Of a stretch of DNA of 64,000 nucleotides, positions 26,462 through 33,889 are shown piece after piece (within the stretch, counting starts at the first letter, position 1; the number at the start of each line of letters is the position of its first letter). The notes under the pieces are model-generated. The model saw only the letters and a program-made list of their open reading frames with translations. It was not told where the DNA came from and made no database searches. Source of the DNA: Rhizobium sp. R711 (GTDB taxonomy: Bacteria > Pseudomonadota > Alphaproteobacteria > Rhizobiales > Rhizobiaceae); assembly GCF_002211365.1 (NCBI RefSeq), contig NZ_LOKZ01000012.1, positions 248,001-312,000 of the forward strand, in the 5' to 3' direction. The position numbers and the translations under genes are program-made.

Positions 26462-28906
26462 CTAAGCTGCCCCCTCATATAGGGCCTCTTCGACCGCTGA
26501 AACCGCCCTACGGAATTCGTCTTTTCCGCCGAAGGCATTCACTAATTCCATGGGCGTACCAAGCGTGTTGATCGGAGGGATGCGAAGCACGTCCGCACGA
26601 TCAAAAGACAAAACTCCATCATCTGCATACTTTGCCAATATTGCATCCAATACCGCCCGTGCTTTGCCTTCGTAGCGGCCAAAGACGTCGCGCTTCTTTA
26701 CGTTTTCAGCACGCTCCTGCCTCGTCAGCGGCTTGCGGTCAAAGGCGATATGGCAGACGAGATCAAAGGGATCGAGGTCAATACCGAGCTCCTTGGCGAT
26801 CACGTCCAGCGGTAGCCCCTCGGCTGCCAACTCTTTCACCAGCGCATCCTTGCGCTCTTCCGATTTCCAGCGTTTCAGGAAATCATCGAGGCTGGCGAAA
26901 TGCCGAAGCAGCGCTGCTTTGGTGAAATCGCGCAGGCTTTCGGTGACAAGCTTGCCATTGGCATCAAGGTATTCGACACGCTCGGCCACAACACGCGCGG
27001 TGATGCCATCAACATAGACCTTCTTCTGGCGCTCACCGCCACCACCTGGGAACGTCACGTCATCGCCACCGGTAGTCGGCGGCTGGGTGGTGTAACCGTC
27101 TTGGCCGTTGTCTTCGAAGCCGGGAGGCTCCACCTCGGGCGGAGTGATCGGATCATCCTCGCCCGCCACATAAATCTGCACCGGATCGCCATCGAATTCG
27201 GGATCGGCGAAGTGGTTCGTCGCACCGCGGAAATCCATGAGGGTGAAGTAGAATTTTTGCGTATCCTCATGTACGCGCGTGCCGCGGCCGACGATCTGCT
27301 TGAACTCTGTCATCGAGCCGACGGGACGATCCAGCACGATGAGACGGCAGGTCTGGGCATCGACGCCGGTGGATAGGAGGCGCGATGTCGTGACGATCAC
27401 CGGGTATCGCGATTCCGGATCGATGAAGTTGCCGATCTGGGCCTGGCCGAGTGTGTCACTTCCGGTGATGCGCATGACATAGCGGGCGTTCTCGTCGCAG
27501 AGGTGCTTGTTGTCGTTGATCAGCGCCTGGCGCATGCGGGCGGCATGCTCCTCATCCACGCAGAACACGATGGTTTTCTGGTATCGGTCACCGCTCTCCT
27601 TCAGGAACTCCGTCACCTTAGCGGCGACCAGCTTGGTGCGATCGTCCAAGACCAAGGTGCGATCAAAATCCCTGGCATTGTAGATGCGGTCTTCGACCTC
27701 CTCGCCGTCGCGGTCTAGCTGGCCCTTCTCGGGTCGATAGCCCTCCACGTCGCGATCGATATGGACCTTGATCACCTTGTAGGGAGCGAGGAAACCATCG
27801 CTGATGCCCTGCTTCAGGGAATAGGTGAATACTGGCTCGCCGAAATAGGCGGTGTTGGACACATATTCCGTCTCCTTCGGCGTCGCCGTCAAACCAATCT
27901 GGCTGGCCTCGGAGAAATACTCGAGGATTTCCCGCCAGGCGGAATCTTCGGCAGCGCTACCGCGATGGCACTCGTCGATGACGATCAGGTCGAAGAAATC
28001 TGGCGAGAACTCACGGAATAGCTTTTGTCGTTCCTCAGGGCCGGTGACGGCCTGATAGAGGCCGAGATAGATTTCGAACGAGGTGTCGATGCGGCGCTTG
28101 CGATCCAGCGCCAGCGGCACATCCACTTCAGTTCCGTCCGAGCGTTCGATCGTCTTCGACTTGGTGGAGAGCTTGGCCATCGCGCCGCCGAAGGGTCTGA
28201 AGTCGTTGACCATGGTCTGATCGATCAGCACGTTGCGATCTGCCAGAAACAGGATGCGTTTCTTGCGACCGGCTTTCCACAGACGCCAGATGATCTGGAA
28301 GGCGGTATAGGTCTTGCCGGTCCCGGTCGCCATGACCAGCAGGACACGATCCTGTCCCTTGGCGATGGCTTCGATGGCGGCGTTGACGGCATGGACCTGA
28401 TAATAGCGCGGAGCCTTGCCGCTGCCGTCATCATAATAGTCCTGAAGCACCAAAGCCTCTGCAGAGGTATCCAGCCCCTTCCATCGGCTGTAGAGCCGCC
28501 AAAGCTTCTCCGGCGACGGGAACTGGTCGAGGCGGAGGTTTTCCTCCTTCACGTCCCGCAGGCCTGTACGATCGTGGAATACGAAGCCATCGCCATTCGA
28601 GGCAAAGACGAAGGGAATAGCGAGCGTCTCGGCATAGTCCAACCCCTGCTGCAGGCCGTCACCCAGCGCGTGACCGTTGTCCTTCGCCTCAATGAGCGCG
28701 ATGGGGATATTGGGCTTGTAGTAGAGGACCACGTCCGCTTTCTTAGCATTGCCGCGGGCGACAAGCTTACCGCGTACGGTAATGCGTCCTTTGGTGAAGA
28801 AGACCTCTTCGCGAACTTGCAGCATCATATCCCAGCCGGCCTGCTTGACGGCCGGCAGGATGAACTTCGTGCAGATATCGCGTTCCGTCAAAGAGCGCTT
28901 GTCCAT
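26462..28906 (-). CDS. hsdR: Type I restriction-modification endonuclease subunit HsdR
   Basis: The 814-residue product (ATG 28906, MDKRSLTERDICTKFILPAV, with GGGGGAA ahead) is the motor and nuclease subunit. The N-terminal PD-(D/E)xK nuclease reads KKADVVLYYKPNIPIALIEAKDN. The helicase has Walker A MATGTGKT, DEAD-like box VIDECHRG, motif III LTATPKE and motif VI QIVGRGTR. The C-terminal HsdR helical domain binds the methylase (EEALYEGAA end). ATG 28933 and 28927 are possible earlier starts. First gene of the operon hsdR-FRG-hsdM-hsdS-PLD-mrr. The 28907-29145 gap upstream shows no gene and should contain the promoter. Confidence 0.94.
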   Translation of the reverse strand: MDKRSLTERDICTKFILPAVKQAGWDMMLQVREEVFFTKGRITVRGKLVARGNAKKADVVLYYKPNIPIALIEAKDNGHALGDGLQQGLDYAETLAIPFVFASNGDGFVFHDRTGLRDVKEENLRLDQFPSPEKLWRLYSRWKGLDTSAEALVLQDYYDDGSGKAPRYYQVHAVNAAIEAIAKGQDRVLLVMATGTGKTYTAFQIIWRLWKAGRKKRILFLADRNVLIDQTMVNDFRPFGGAMAKLSTKSKTIERSDGTEVDVPLALDRKRRIDTSFEIYLGLYQAVTGPEERQKLFREFSPDFFDLIVIDECHRGSAAEDSAWREILEYFSEASQIGLTATPKETEYVSNTAYFGEPVFTYSLKQGISDGFLAPYKVIKVHIDRDVEGYRPEKGQLDRDGEEVEDRIYNARDFDRTLVLDDRTKLVAAKVTEFLKESGDRYQKTIVFCVDEEHAARMRQALINDNKHLCDENARYVMRITGSDTLGQAQIGNFIDPESRYPVIVTTSRLLSTGVDAQTCRLIVLDRPVGSMTEFKQIVGRGTRVHEDTQKFYFTLMDFRGATNHFADPEFDGDPVQIYVAGEDDPITPPEVEPPGFEDNGQDGYTTQPPTTGGDDVTFPGGGGERQKKVYVDGITARVVAERVEYLDANGKLVTESLRDFTKAALLRHFASLDDFLKRWKSEERKDALVKELAAEGLPLDVIAKELGIDLDPFDLVCHIAFDRKPLTRQERAENVKKRDVFGRYEGKARAVLDAILAKYADDGVLSFDRADVLRIPPINTLGTPMELVNAFGGKDEFRRAVSAVEEALYEGAA

Positions 28907-29145
28907 CTGGATGCCGTTCCCCCGCATTCCCATTGATTACTCAATATGAATAGTGTTCGCAGCACCATTGCAACCCAGAGAACAGGCAATCACGAACTGC
29001 TGAGTATTTTCGATTCCACTGCAAACGCCGTGATGAGGAGTAATGGGGGGGAAGACGTTGGGAAGTATGGAACGCCGTTTGCGGAACAATGTTGCAGGCC
29101 TTCAGAGGAAGTGTGAGCAAACACCACTATACCGCGCCATCACCA

Positions 29146-29481
29146 TCATGGTTGGGAGACCTTAGGTAGGGGCTTGAGATGCCATTTGGGCCGGAATGGA
29201 AACAGGCCATCCGAATACCGATCGGCCAAGTCTTCGAAGACGTTCTCGCTCTCCCGGACATCGAAGCCCTGGCGTTCCAGCTCGCCGACGATGGCTTCGC
29301 TGAGCTTGTTCAGGGCGAGCCGCGCATCTTCCCGTCCCTGAGCGGCCGTGATCATCTGCCAGAGCAGCACCCTCGCTAGATCGTCGCGAGACGGCCGACG
29401 TCGGGCCTTGGCCGCATCCCTCACCCGCTGCTGCCGGGCGACTTGTTCTGCACTGCGTTCTTGTTTCGATTTCCGGGGCAT
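29146..29481 (-). CDS. Uncharacterised small basic protein upstream of the hsd operon
   Basis: I do not recognise this 111-residue protein. It is charged and helical: MPRKSKQERSAEQVARQQRVRDAAKARRRPSRDDLARVLLW, then GREDARLALNKLSEAIVGELERQGFD and a Pro/aromatic tail. AAGGAGA seven bases before ATG 29481 supports translation. It has no membrane span. The highly basic N-terminus could bind DNA or RNA. It is on the hsdR strand, 239 bp ahead, so it could be an expression regulator of the restriction operon, but this is inference from position alone. Confidence 0.6.
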   Translation of the reverse strand: MPRKSKQERSAEQVARQQRVRDAAKARRRPSRDDLARVLLWQMITAAQGREDARLALNKLSEAIVGELERQGFDVRESENVFEDLADRYSDGLFPFRPKWHLKPLPKVSQP

Positions 29482-30290
29482 TGCCTGTCTCCTTGTTGTG
29501 GAGCCTCAGCCTCGGGGCCGGCCATGCAAGGAACAAGGGCGACTGCCTGTGTTGACATTTCGGACAGCCGGCTCGTCTCCAATCGCCAGCCGGACGGCCG
29601 CCCGCAAACGCGGTTTGCCGGAATCGCCAATCGGGACTTTGGCAACGGCAAAACTGGAACAGGAATCGCGGAAGGGTAATTTGAGATGATGTGATTCGAG
29701 TTGCCCGAAACGTAGGCCAGGGCGTGACGCTTTGATCTAACGGGAGTTGATTTACAGACGACTTGATCCGGCTTGAGGCGCTTCGTCGCCAACTTGAGAT
29801 GACGTGTTGCGGGACGGCCTACGTAATCATTCTCGACCTACCCCTGGCATCAGCTATCCGGCCATATTCCCGCGAGGCACCAACTGGTCCTATCACTGGC
29901 ACCGCGCCTTATTCTTGTAGCCTCAGATACCTCAGGCGGTTGTGCCGATGGCAGGTCACCCGAACTCATCCCAACGGTGCCGGTGGCGGCACAGGAATCG
30001 ACCTGCCGCAGATCGGAATCGATTTCCGCGACTTCGGAATCGGCATTCTGGAACGATGAACCTGGATCAGCACATCGATCGTCGTCATCTGGCGCGGTGC
30101 CCTTCCGAGACGCCGCATGATTTCGGCGCGCGCCTTGGCGGGGTCAGCGTCGAGCAGCCGCAGGAATTGCTCAGGGACGCGCCAGACCGTGCCGGTCGTC
30201 TCGTCGCCGGCGACGATGAAGTCCCCCTCCAGCAACCCGACGACTGAGGCGCGCTCGTAAAGATCGAGGATGGCCAGCCGACGGATACGG
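29482..30290. other. Degraded stretch with one gene fragment
   Basis: Most of this 800-bp stretch has no convincing gene on either strand. On the minus strand, about 30060-30290 encodes an open fragment reading RRIRRLAILDLYERASVVG, then LLEGDFIVAGDETTGTVWRV and PEQFLRLLDADPAKARAEIM, without a start. It looks like the inner or C-terminal part of a real protein that I cannot name. It is fused at about 30290 to the IS481 transposase remnant, in a different frame. Confidence 0.5.
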
Positions 30291-30665
30291 CAGGCGCTTC
30301 ACCAAAAGCTCCCTGATCTTCCTGGCACCCCAATGCGGCTTCTCCTTCTTGAGCCGCACGATCATTGCCTCGACCGGCTCAGGCAGCTGGTTGGCGTAAC
30401 GCACCGGCCGTCGAGACCGATCCGTCAGCGCCTCCAGGCCGTCATCCTTGTAGCGATTGAAGATCTTGTAGCCGGTCTTGCGCGAGATGCCGAACTCCCG
30501 GCACACATCGCTCATGCCTTCGCCCTCAAGCAGCCGGGCGACAAAACGTAGACGTTCCTCCATCACCGAAGTCTCTTTCCACGGCATCAACACCTCCCGC
30601 AAAAAAAGCGAAAAGTGTCACCCATGTCTCCGGTACGAAACGTCACCTATCTCTCAGGTCGGGCA
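30291..30665 (-). mobile_element. IS481-family element remnant (left end and transposase N-terminus)
   Basis: On the minus strand the end region at about 30615-30665 has two imperfect copies of GTCACCCATGTCTCCGGT, as in IS481-type ends. Then GGGAGGT precedes ATG 30587. The product MPWKETSVMEERLRFVARLL, with the HTH EGMSDVCREFGISRKTGYKIF and PVRYANQLP, HWGARKIREL is the transposase N-terminus. It breaks off at about residue 99. The DDE catalytic domain and other end are missing, so it cannot transpose by itself. The insertion end lies 1-2 bp from the right direct repeat. Confidence 0.8.
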
Positions 30666-30666
30666 G

Positions 30667-30726
30667 GGGTCACTCTTCCCCAATTACTCACAAGCCCTTG
30701 GGTTTCCTCGTAAATTCCTGACAGAT
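30667..30726. repeat. Right 60-bp direct repeat, candidate attR
   Basis: Matches 13516-13575 at 56 of 60 positions, same orientation. On the minus strand this copy is read through as codons (LSGIYEETQGLVSNWG) at the end of a fragment, whereas the left copy is not an open frame of any size. Hence this copy may be the original host sequence or part of a dispersed rhizobial repeat. Confidence 0.7.
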
Positions 30727-30990
30727 GCACTTCATAGTTGCCGTCGGGTGTTCGTGAGTATGCACGGACACCTCCGCTAATCAGGTAGCGCGTCCCCAAT
30801 GCCGAGCTCGCGATTGATCGCGAGACCTTTTCATCGGCAACGACCAAACAACCTGTTTTTGTCACCGCTGCTTCGGAAAATCCGGTTCCACCCCAACACG
30901 CGCGGAATAGCTTTTTGGAGCCAACAAGATCAGGTGCATCCTCTGTCTTGTCTCAATCGACGTCAAAGCTCGGGGCAGGGCGAATACGGG
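30727..30990. other. Possible gene fragment between right repeat and hipA
   Basis: On the minus strand an open run from about 30930 through the right repeat reads SKKLFRACWGGTGFSEAAV, TKTGCLVVADEKVSRSIASS and GVRAYSRTPDGNYEVH before the repeat-encoded part. The possible GTG/ATG starts lack a clear ribosome site. The residue pattern looks like true protein, but I do not recognise the family. It may be the truncated tail of a gene cut by island insertion. Confidence 0.35.
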
Positions 30991-32235
30991 CTAGCCGATA
31001 GCCTGTCGTCCGATCCGCTGGCACCTCTTGCGAATGAGAAACACGATGTTCGCCCCAAAATCTCGATGAAATGAGGGATAGCGCTCTGTCTCCCCCAGTG
31101 CCTCTTCGAGCTTTGAGGCAACCCTGTCGGAAAGCTCCCGTATCCGTTTTGTCACGACAGCAGGACTCAGGCCGACGGTCGATGCGAAATGCCGCCAGTC
31201 ATTGCCGTGAAGTTCGTTGGCATTACTCTTTGTCGCGATCTGCTGAGGAAGCGACTGGTCAACCTGCTGATAGACAGCCGCGCACATCAGGTCGTAGAGC
31301 GGCGCGAGTTTGGCTGTCCCTGCGGCACCGACGAGAACGGAATAGTTCTTGGCGTGGGAGTCGGAGTTGCAAATCAGGATGTTGAACATGACGGCGTCGA
31401 AGAGCTTCAGTCGTTCGGCGGGCGACACGTAACGCGCCAGCGCGTCAAACATCTGGACGAGCGATGCACCGCCCCGATGCCCAAGTCCAGTCCGCTCGTA
31501 TTTTTCCGACGGGAACAGGCCGAGTAACTGGCAGAAATCTTCCTGATGAATCCGGCGGATCGTGCCTTGAGGGTCGGCTATGCGGTCATAGCGCTTGACC
31601 AGCAGGTAGTCTCGCTTGCCGGCTCTACCGGTCGTCACCTCGGCGGTCTCCAGTTCACACAACCTGGCGAGGGTCATGCAGAAGGCTTCATTCTGAACAC
31701 TGCAGGTTAGGCGTCTGATGTCGGGTTTCAGGATATGCGTGGATGGCGTGCCGTCGACGGGAATGGCGATCTTGCCATCTGCAGCAAGGTAGACAGGCAG
31801 TTTATCCTGCACTCCGGCGAGCGACATCGACACGCCCTGTTCTCCGACCAGGAAAGGTCGCTCGGGCAGTTCATTCAGAATCCGCTCAAGCGCTGCCTCG
31901 TCCGGCACGACGCGGAAATTATTTCCGTCTCGGCGTGGTTCTCCGATCGAAAAGGCTCCTGCGGTATCGCGGCCAAGACGCATGAGAAGACCGAGAATGT
32001 CCTGAGGCGAGACCTTCAACTGCTGACCGATCTCGGAGAGGTATGTTTCCGGAAGAAGATTGGCAAGCCAGGGCATAACCCGCTCAGCACCGTACGTGCC
32101 GGATCGCAAGGGCATGGTCAGCGAGATCGGGAAGGCCGAAGCGCGTTGTTCCCAGCTTGGCTCGTAGGTGAGCGAAATCCCATCGCGGTCGATGAGATTG
32201 GCAACGGGCAATGTCTCGTAGAAGATCGCGGTCAC
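30991..32235 (-). CDS. hipA: HipA-type serine/threonine kinase toxin
   Basis: HipA phosphorylates aminoacyl-tRNA synthetases in E. coli and arrests growth. The 414-residue product has an N-terminal HipA_N domain (GDGISLTYEPSWEQR-like, LRSGTYGAERVMPWLANLLPE), the P-loop segment SLAGVQDKLPV, THILKPD, the catalytic loop MFNILICNSDSHAKNYSVL and the Mg-binding LAPLYDLM. Full length. Start GTG 32235, 12 bp after the hipB stop. Palindrome copy 4 (31914-31926) lies in its coding sequence. Just outside the island's right repeat. Confidence 0.92.
   Translation of the reverse strand: MTAIFYETLPVANLIDRDGISLTYEPSWEQRASAFPISLTMPLRSGTYGAERVMPWLANLLPETYLSEIGQQLKVSPQDILGLLMRLGRDTAGAFSIGEPRRDGNNFRVVPDEAALERILNELPERPFLVGEQGVSMSLAGVQDKLPVYLAADGKIAIPVDGTPSTHILKPDIRRLTCSVQNEAFCMTLARLCELETAEVTTGRAGKRDYLLVKRYDRIADPQGTIRRIHQEDFCQLLGLFPSEKYERTGLGHRGGASLVQMFDALARYVSPAERLKLFDAVMFNILICNSDSHAKNYSVLVGAAGTAKLAPLYDLMCAAVYQQVDQSLPQQIATKSNANELHGNDWRHFASTVGLSPAVVTKRIRELSDRVASKLEEALGETERYPSFHRDFGANIVFLIRKRCQRIGRQAIG
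31914..31926. repeat. Palindrome GGAAATNATTTCC, copy 4
   Basis: GGAAATTATTTCC inside hipA, preceded by GACGC. Confidence 0.6.
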
Positions 32236-32247
32236 GGCGACGCCTGA

Positions 32248-32514
32248 TCAGGAGAAACGGGGCAGATAGCCGAGATCGTCATCGGCATCCGTTGCAGCAG
32301 GCGGTGCTGCGGTTTTCAGGTCGCCGAGATCGATGCCGACCGTTCGGGCCGCGATGAGGGATTTCTCGAGTTGGCAACTGGGCTTGCCGTTTTCCAGATC
32401 GACGATGAAGCGTTCACCCGTCCCGCAGCGTTCCGCTAGCTGGGTTTGCGTCCATCCCTGTTTTTTCCTATTTTCTCGAACAAGTGCGCCGAACTCCGCG
32501 GCCGAACGGATCAT
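32248..32514 (-). CDS. hipB: HipB-type antitoxin (XRE family)
   Basis: The 88-residue product has a Cro/C1 helix-turn-helix: FGALVRENRKKQGWTQTQLAERCGTGERFIVDLENGK, residues 8-44. HipB proteins bind HipA and repress the hipBA promoter. It is the first gene of hipBA. ATG 32514 has AGGAGAG ahead. Candidate operators lie within 60 bp upstream. Confidence 0.92.
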   Translation of the reverse strand: MIRSAAEFGALVRENRKKQGWTQTQLAERCGTGERFIVDLENGKPSCQLEKSLIAARTVGIDLGDLKTAAPPAATDADDDLGYLPRFS

Positions 32515-32533
32515 GATACGCTCTCCTTATGTA

Positions 32534-32580
32534 GAGCTTACCGTACAGGAAGAATTTTCAAGAATCCATGAAAACTTACC
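32534..32580. promoter_or_regulatory. Candidate HipB operator region
   Basis: TTTTCA-N8-TGAAAA (32555-32574) is an inverted repeat with the same 8-base spacer as the E. coli HipB sites (TATCC-N8-GGATA). It is flanked by two direct copies of CTTACCG (about 32538 and 32574). GGTAAG, the inverse, recurs near 32661. The site lies 41-60 bp upstream of hipB, consistent with autoregulation. Confidence 0.5.
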
Positions 32581-32739
32581 GAAGAGGAAGGAATCGCATC
32601 CATCTGGGGAATCCTCCCGATCGGGAAGGCTAAAATCCTGAACTTGATCACCATTGAACTTTTGGTAAGCTGACGATGGATGGAGGCGAGCGAGACAAGT
32701 TGCTCGCTTGGAGTTTTATACAGGAAACGGAGATCATCC

Positions 32740-32969
32740 TTAAGCAGCGACCGGCGACGGTGGCGTCGCGTTGAGATCTCCAATCTCGATCCCGACGGTG
32801 TGCGCGGCGATCAAAGCATTTTCAAGCCGGCAGCTCGGCTTGCCGGGTTCACGTTTGACGATGAAACGCTCCCCCGTCTCGGAGCGGGTTGCAAGCTCGG
32901 CTTGAGTCCTGCCGAGTCCCTTGCGTTTTTTCTGACGGCAGTTCCGAAGTCACGTGCGGACCTGATCAT
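32740..32969 (-). pseudogene. Second hipB-like gene, frameshifted
   Basis: The minus strand reads MIRSARDFGTAVRK in one frame from ATG 32969, then, after a run of six A, continues in another frame as KRKGLGRTQAELATRSETGE, RFIVKREPGKPSCRLENA and LIAAHTVGIEIGDLNATPPS to TAA 32740. This is a close paralogue of the intact hipB 226 bp downstream (identical IRSA, TGERFIV, GKPSC and AHTVGI/ARTVGI blocks). Seven A would restore the frame. The 230-bp length is not a multiple of three. No second hipA accompanies it, so it looks like the relic of a duplication. Confidence 0.8.
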
Positions 32970-33112
32970 CTCGCTTCTCCTGTGTCGGCCTTGCCGGCAA
33001 TCCCAGAAACAAGAATCGCGCTACCGCTGTGAGACAGTCCCCTCTCAACCATTGGACAGAATGCGTCGCTTTCAATTTGATCCCAAGCTCTTCCCACAGT
33101 CCGAGCTGCCGC

Positions 33113-33889
33113 TTAAGAATTCGATCGACGCTTTTCGAAGAAGGCGGCAATGCCCGCCTGTGCCTCTTCCGTCTCCCAACTGTCTGCTAGTTGAGTAATC
33201 ACGCTGTCGATGATCTCGTCCGTGATAGGCGAGGCGAGAGAACGCGCGAGGGCCTTGGCGCGTGCAGCAGCTTGTGGCGAGGCCGCGATGAATTCATCGA
33301 TTTCCTTGTCGACCGCGCGATCGAGACCGGCGGGCGCAACAACGGAAACGACAAGACCGATCGACTTGGCGTAGGCAGCATCAAACGTTCGCCCTGATAC
33401 GAACAGGGATCTAGCGGCTGGGCTGCCGATCCGCGCCACGACATAAGGGCTGATCGTTGCCGGTATCAGGCCAAGCCGGACCTCTGTCAAACCGAAACGT
33501 GCGGCCTCCGAAGCGATAACCGTGTCACAGACACTGATCAGCCCGACCCCACCGCCGAAAGCGTTCCCGTGGACGCTGCCAATGAGCGGCTTCGGAACCT
33601 CGTTCAATGCCTTGAACATCATCGCCAGTCGTCGCGCTTCGGCGATTCTCTCCGCCCGGCTTGCCTTGAACTGGACTCTCATCCACTCGAGATCGCCGCC
33701 AGCACAGAAGCTCTTTCCCGCCCCGGCAAGCACGATGACGCGCACATTCCTGTCCGACCCGAGAGTGCTTGCAGCTTCGGTCAATTCGTCGATCATCTCG
33801 GCGGACATTGCGTTGTGCTTGTCTTCGCGGCTCAGCGTAAGCCGAGCAACACCCCGTTCGTCGATCGAAATCATCAGCGTTTCCGGCAT
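33113..33889 (-). CDS. liuC: Methylglutaconyl-CoA hydratase (crotonase family)
   Basis: LiuC hydrates 3-methylglutaconyl-CoA to HMG-CoA in leucine breakdown. The 258-residue crotonase has the oxyanion-hole segments FCAGGDLEWM and GNAFGGGVGL, and SRALEDKHNA-like LSREDKHNAMS at the N-terminus. The family alone would allow other enoyl-CoA substrates, but the four neighbours define the leucine/isovalerate pathway. Its ATG overlaps the liuE stop (TAATG). Last gene of the operon; no clear terminator between it and the hipB relic. Confidence 0.9.
   Translation of the reverse strand: MPETLMISIDERGVARLTLSREDKHNAMSAEMIDELTEAASTLGSDRNVRVIVLAGAGKSFCAGGDLEWMRVQFKASRAERIAEARRLAMMFKALNEVPKPLIGSVHGNAFGGGVGLISVCDTVIASEAARFGLTEVRLGLIPATISPYVVARIGSPAARSLFVSGRTFDAAYAKSIGLVVSVVAPAGLDRAVDKEIDEFIAASPQAAARAKALARSLASPITDEIIDSVITQLADSWETEEAQAGIAAFFEKRRSNS

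Larger units (their letters stand above)
13516..30726. mobile_element. Accessory (defence) island inserted next to tRNA-Ser
   Basis: A 17.2-kb block is bounded by 60-bp direct repeats, borders a tRNA gene, begins with a tyrosine recombinase remnant and ends with an IS481-type remnant. Its cargo is almost wholly anti-phage: an iet-type ATPase/subtilase operon and a type I restriction operon with FRG, PLD and Mrr genes. Flanking genes (rplU-rpmA on the left, liu operon on the right after hipBA) are core. The recombinase is broken, so the element is probably fixed. The repeat copies have diverged slightly, which suggests that the insertion is not recent. Confidence 0.7.

Noticed and set aside
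20282..28906. BREX or DISARM system
   Set aside because: A PLD-like gene and methylase are present, but no PglZ, BrxL, DrmA/DrmB helicase pair; HsdR/HsdM/HsdS signatures define type I RM.
29763..30059. 98-codon plus-strand frame in the degraded stretch
   Set aside because: Biased composition, no ribosome site, overlaps the opposite-strand fragment that reads as real protein.
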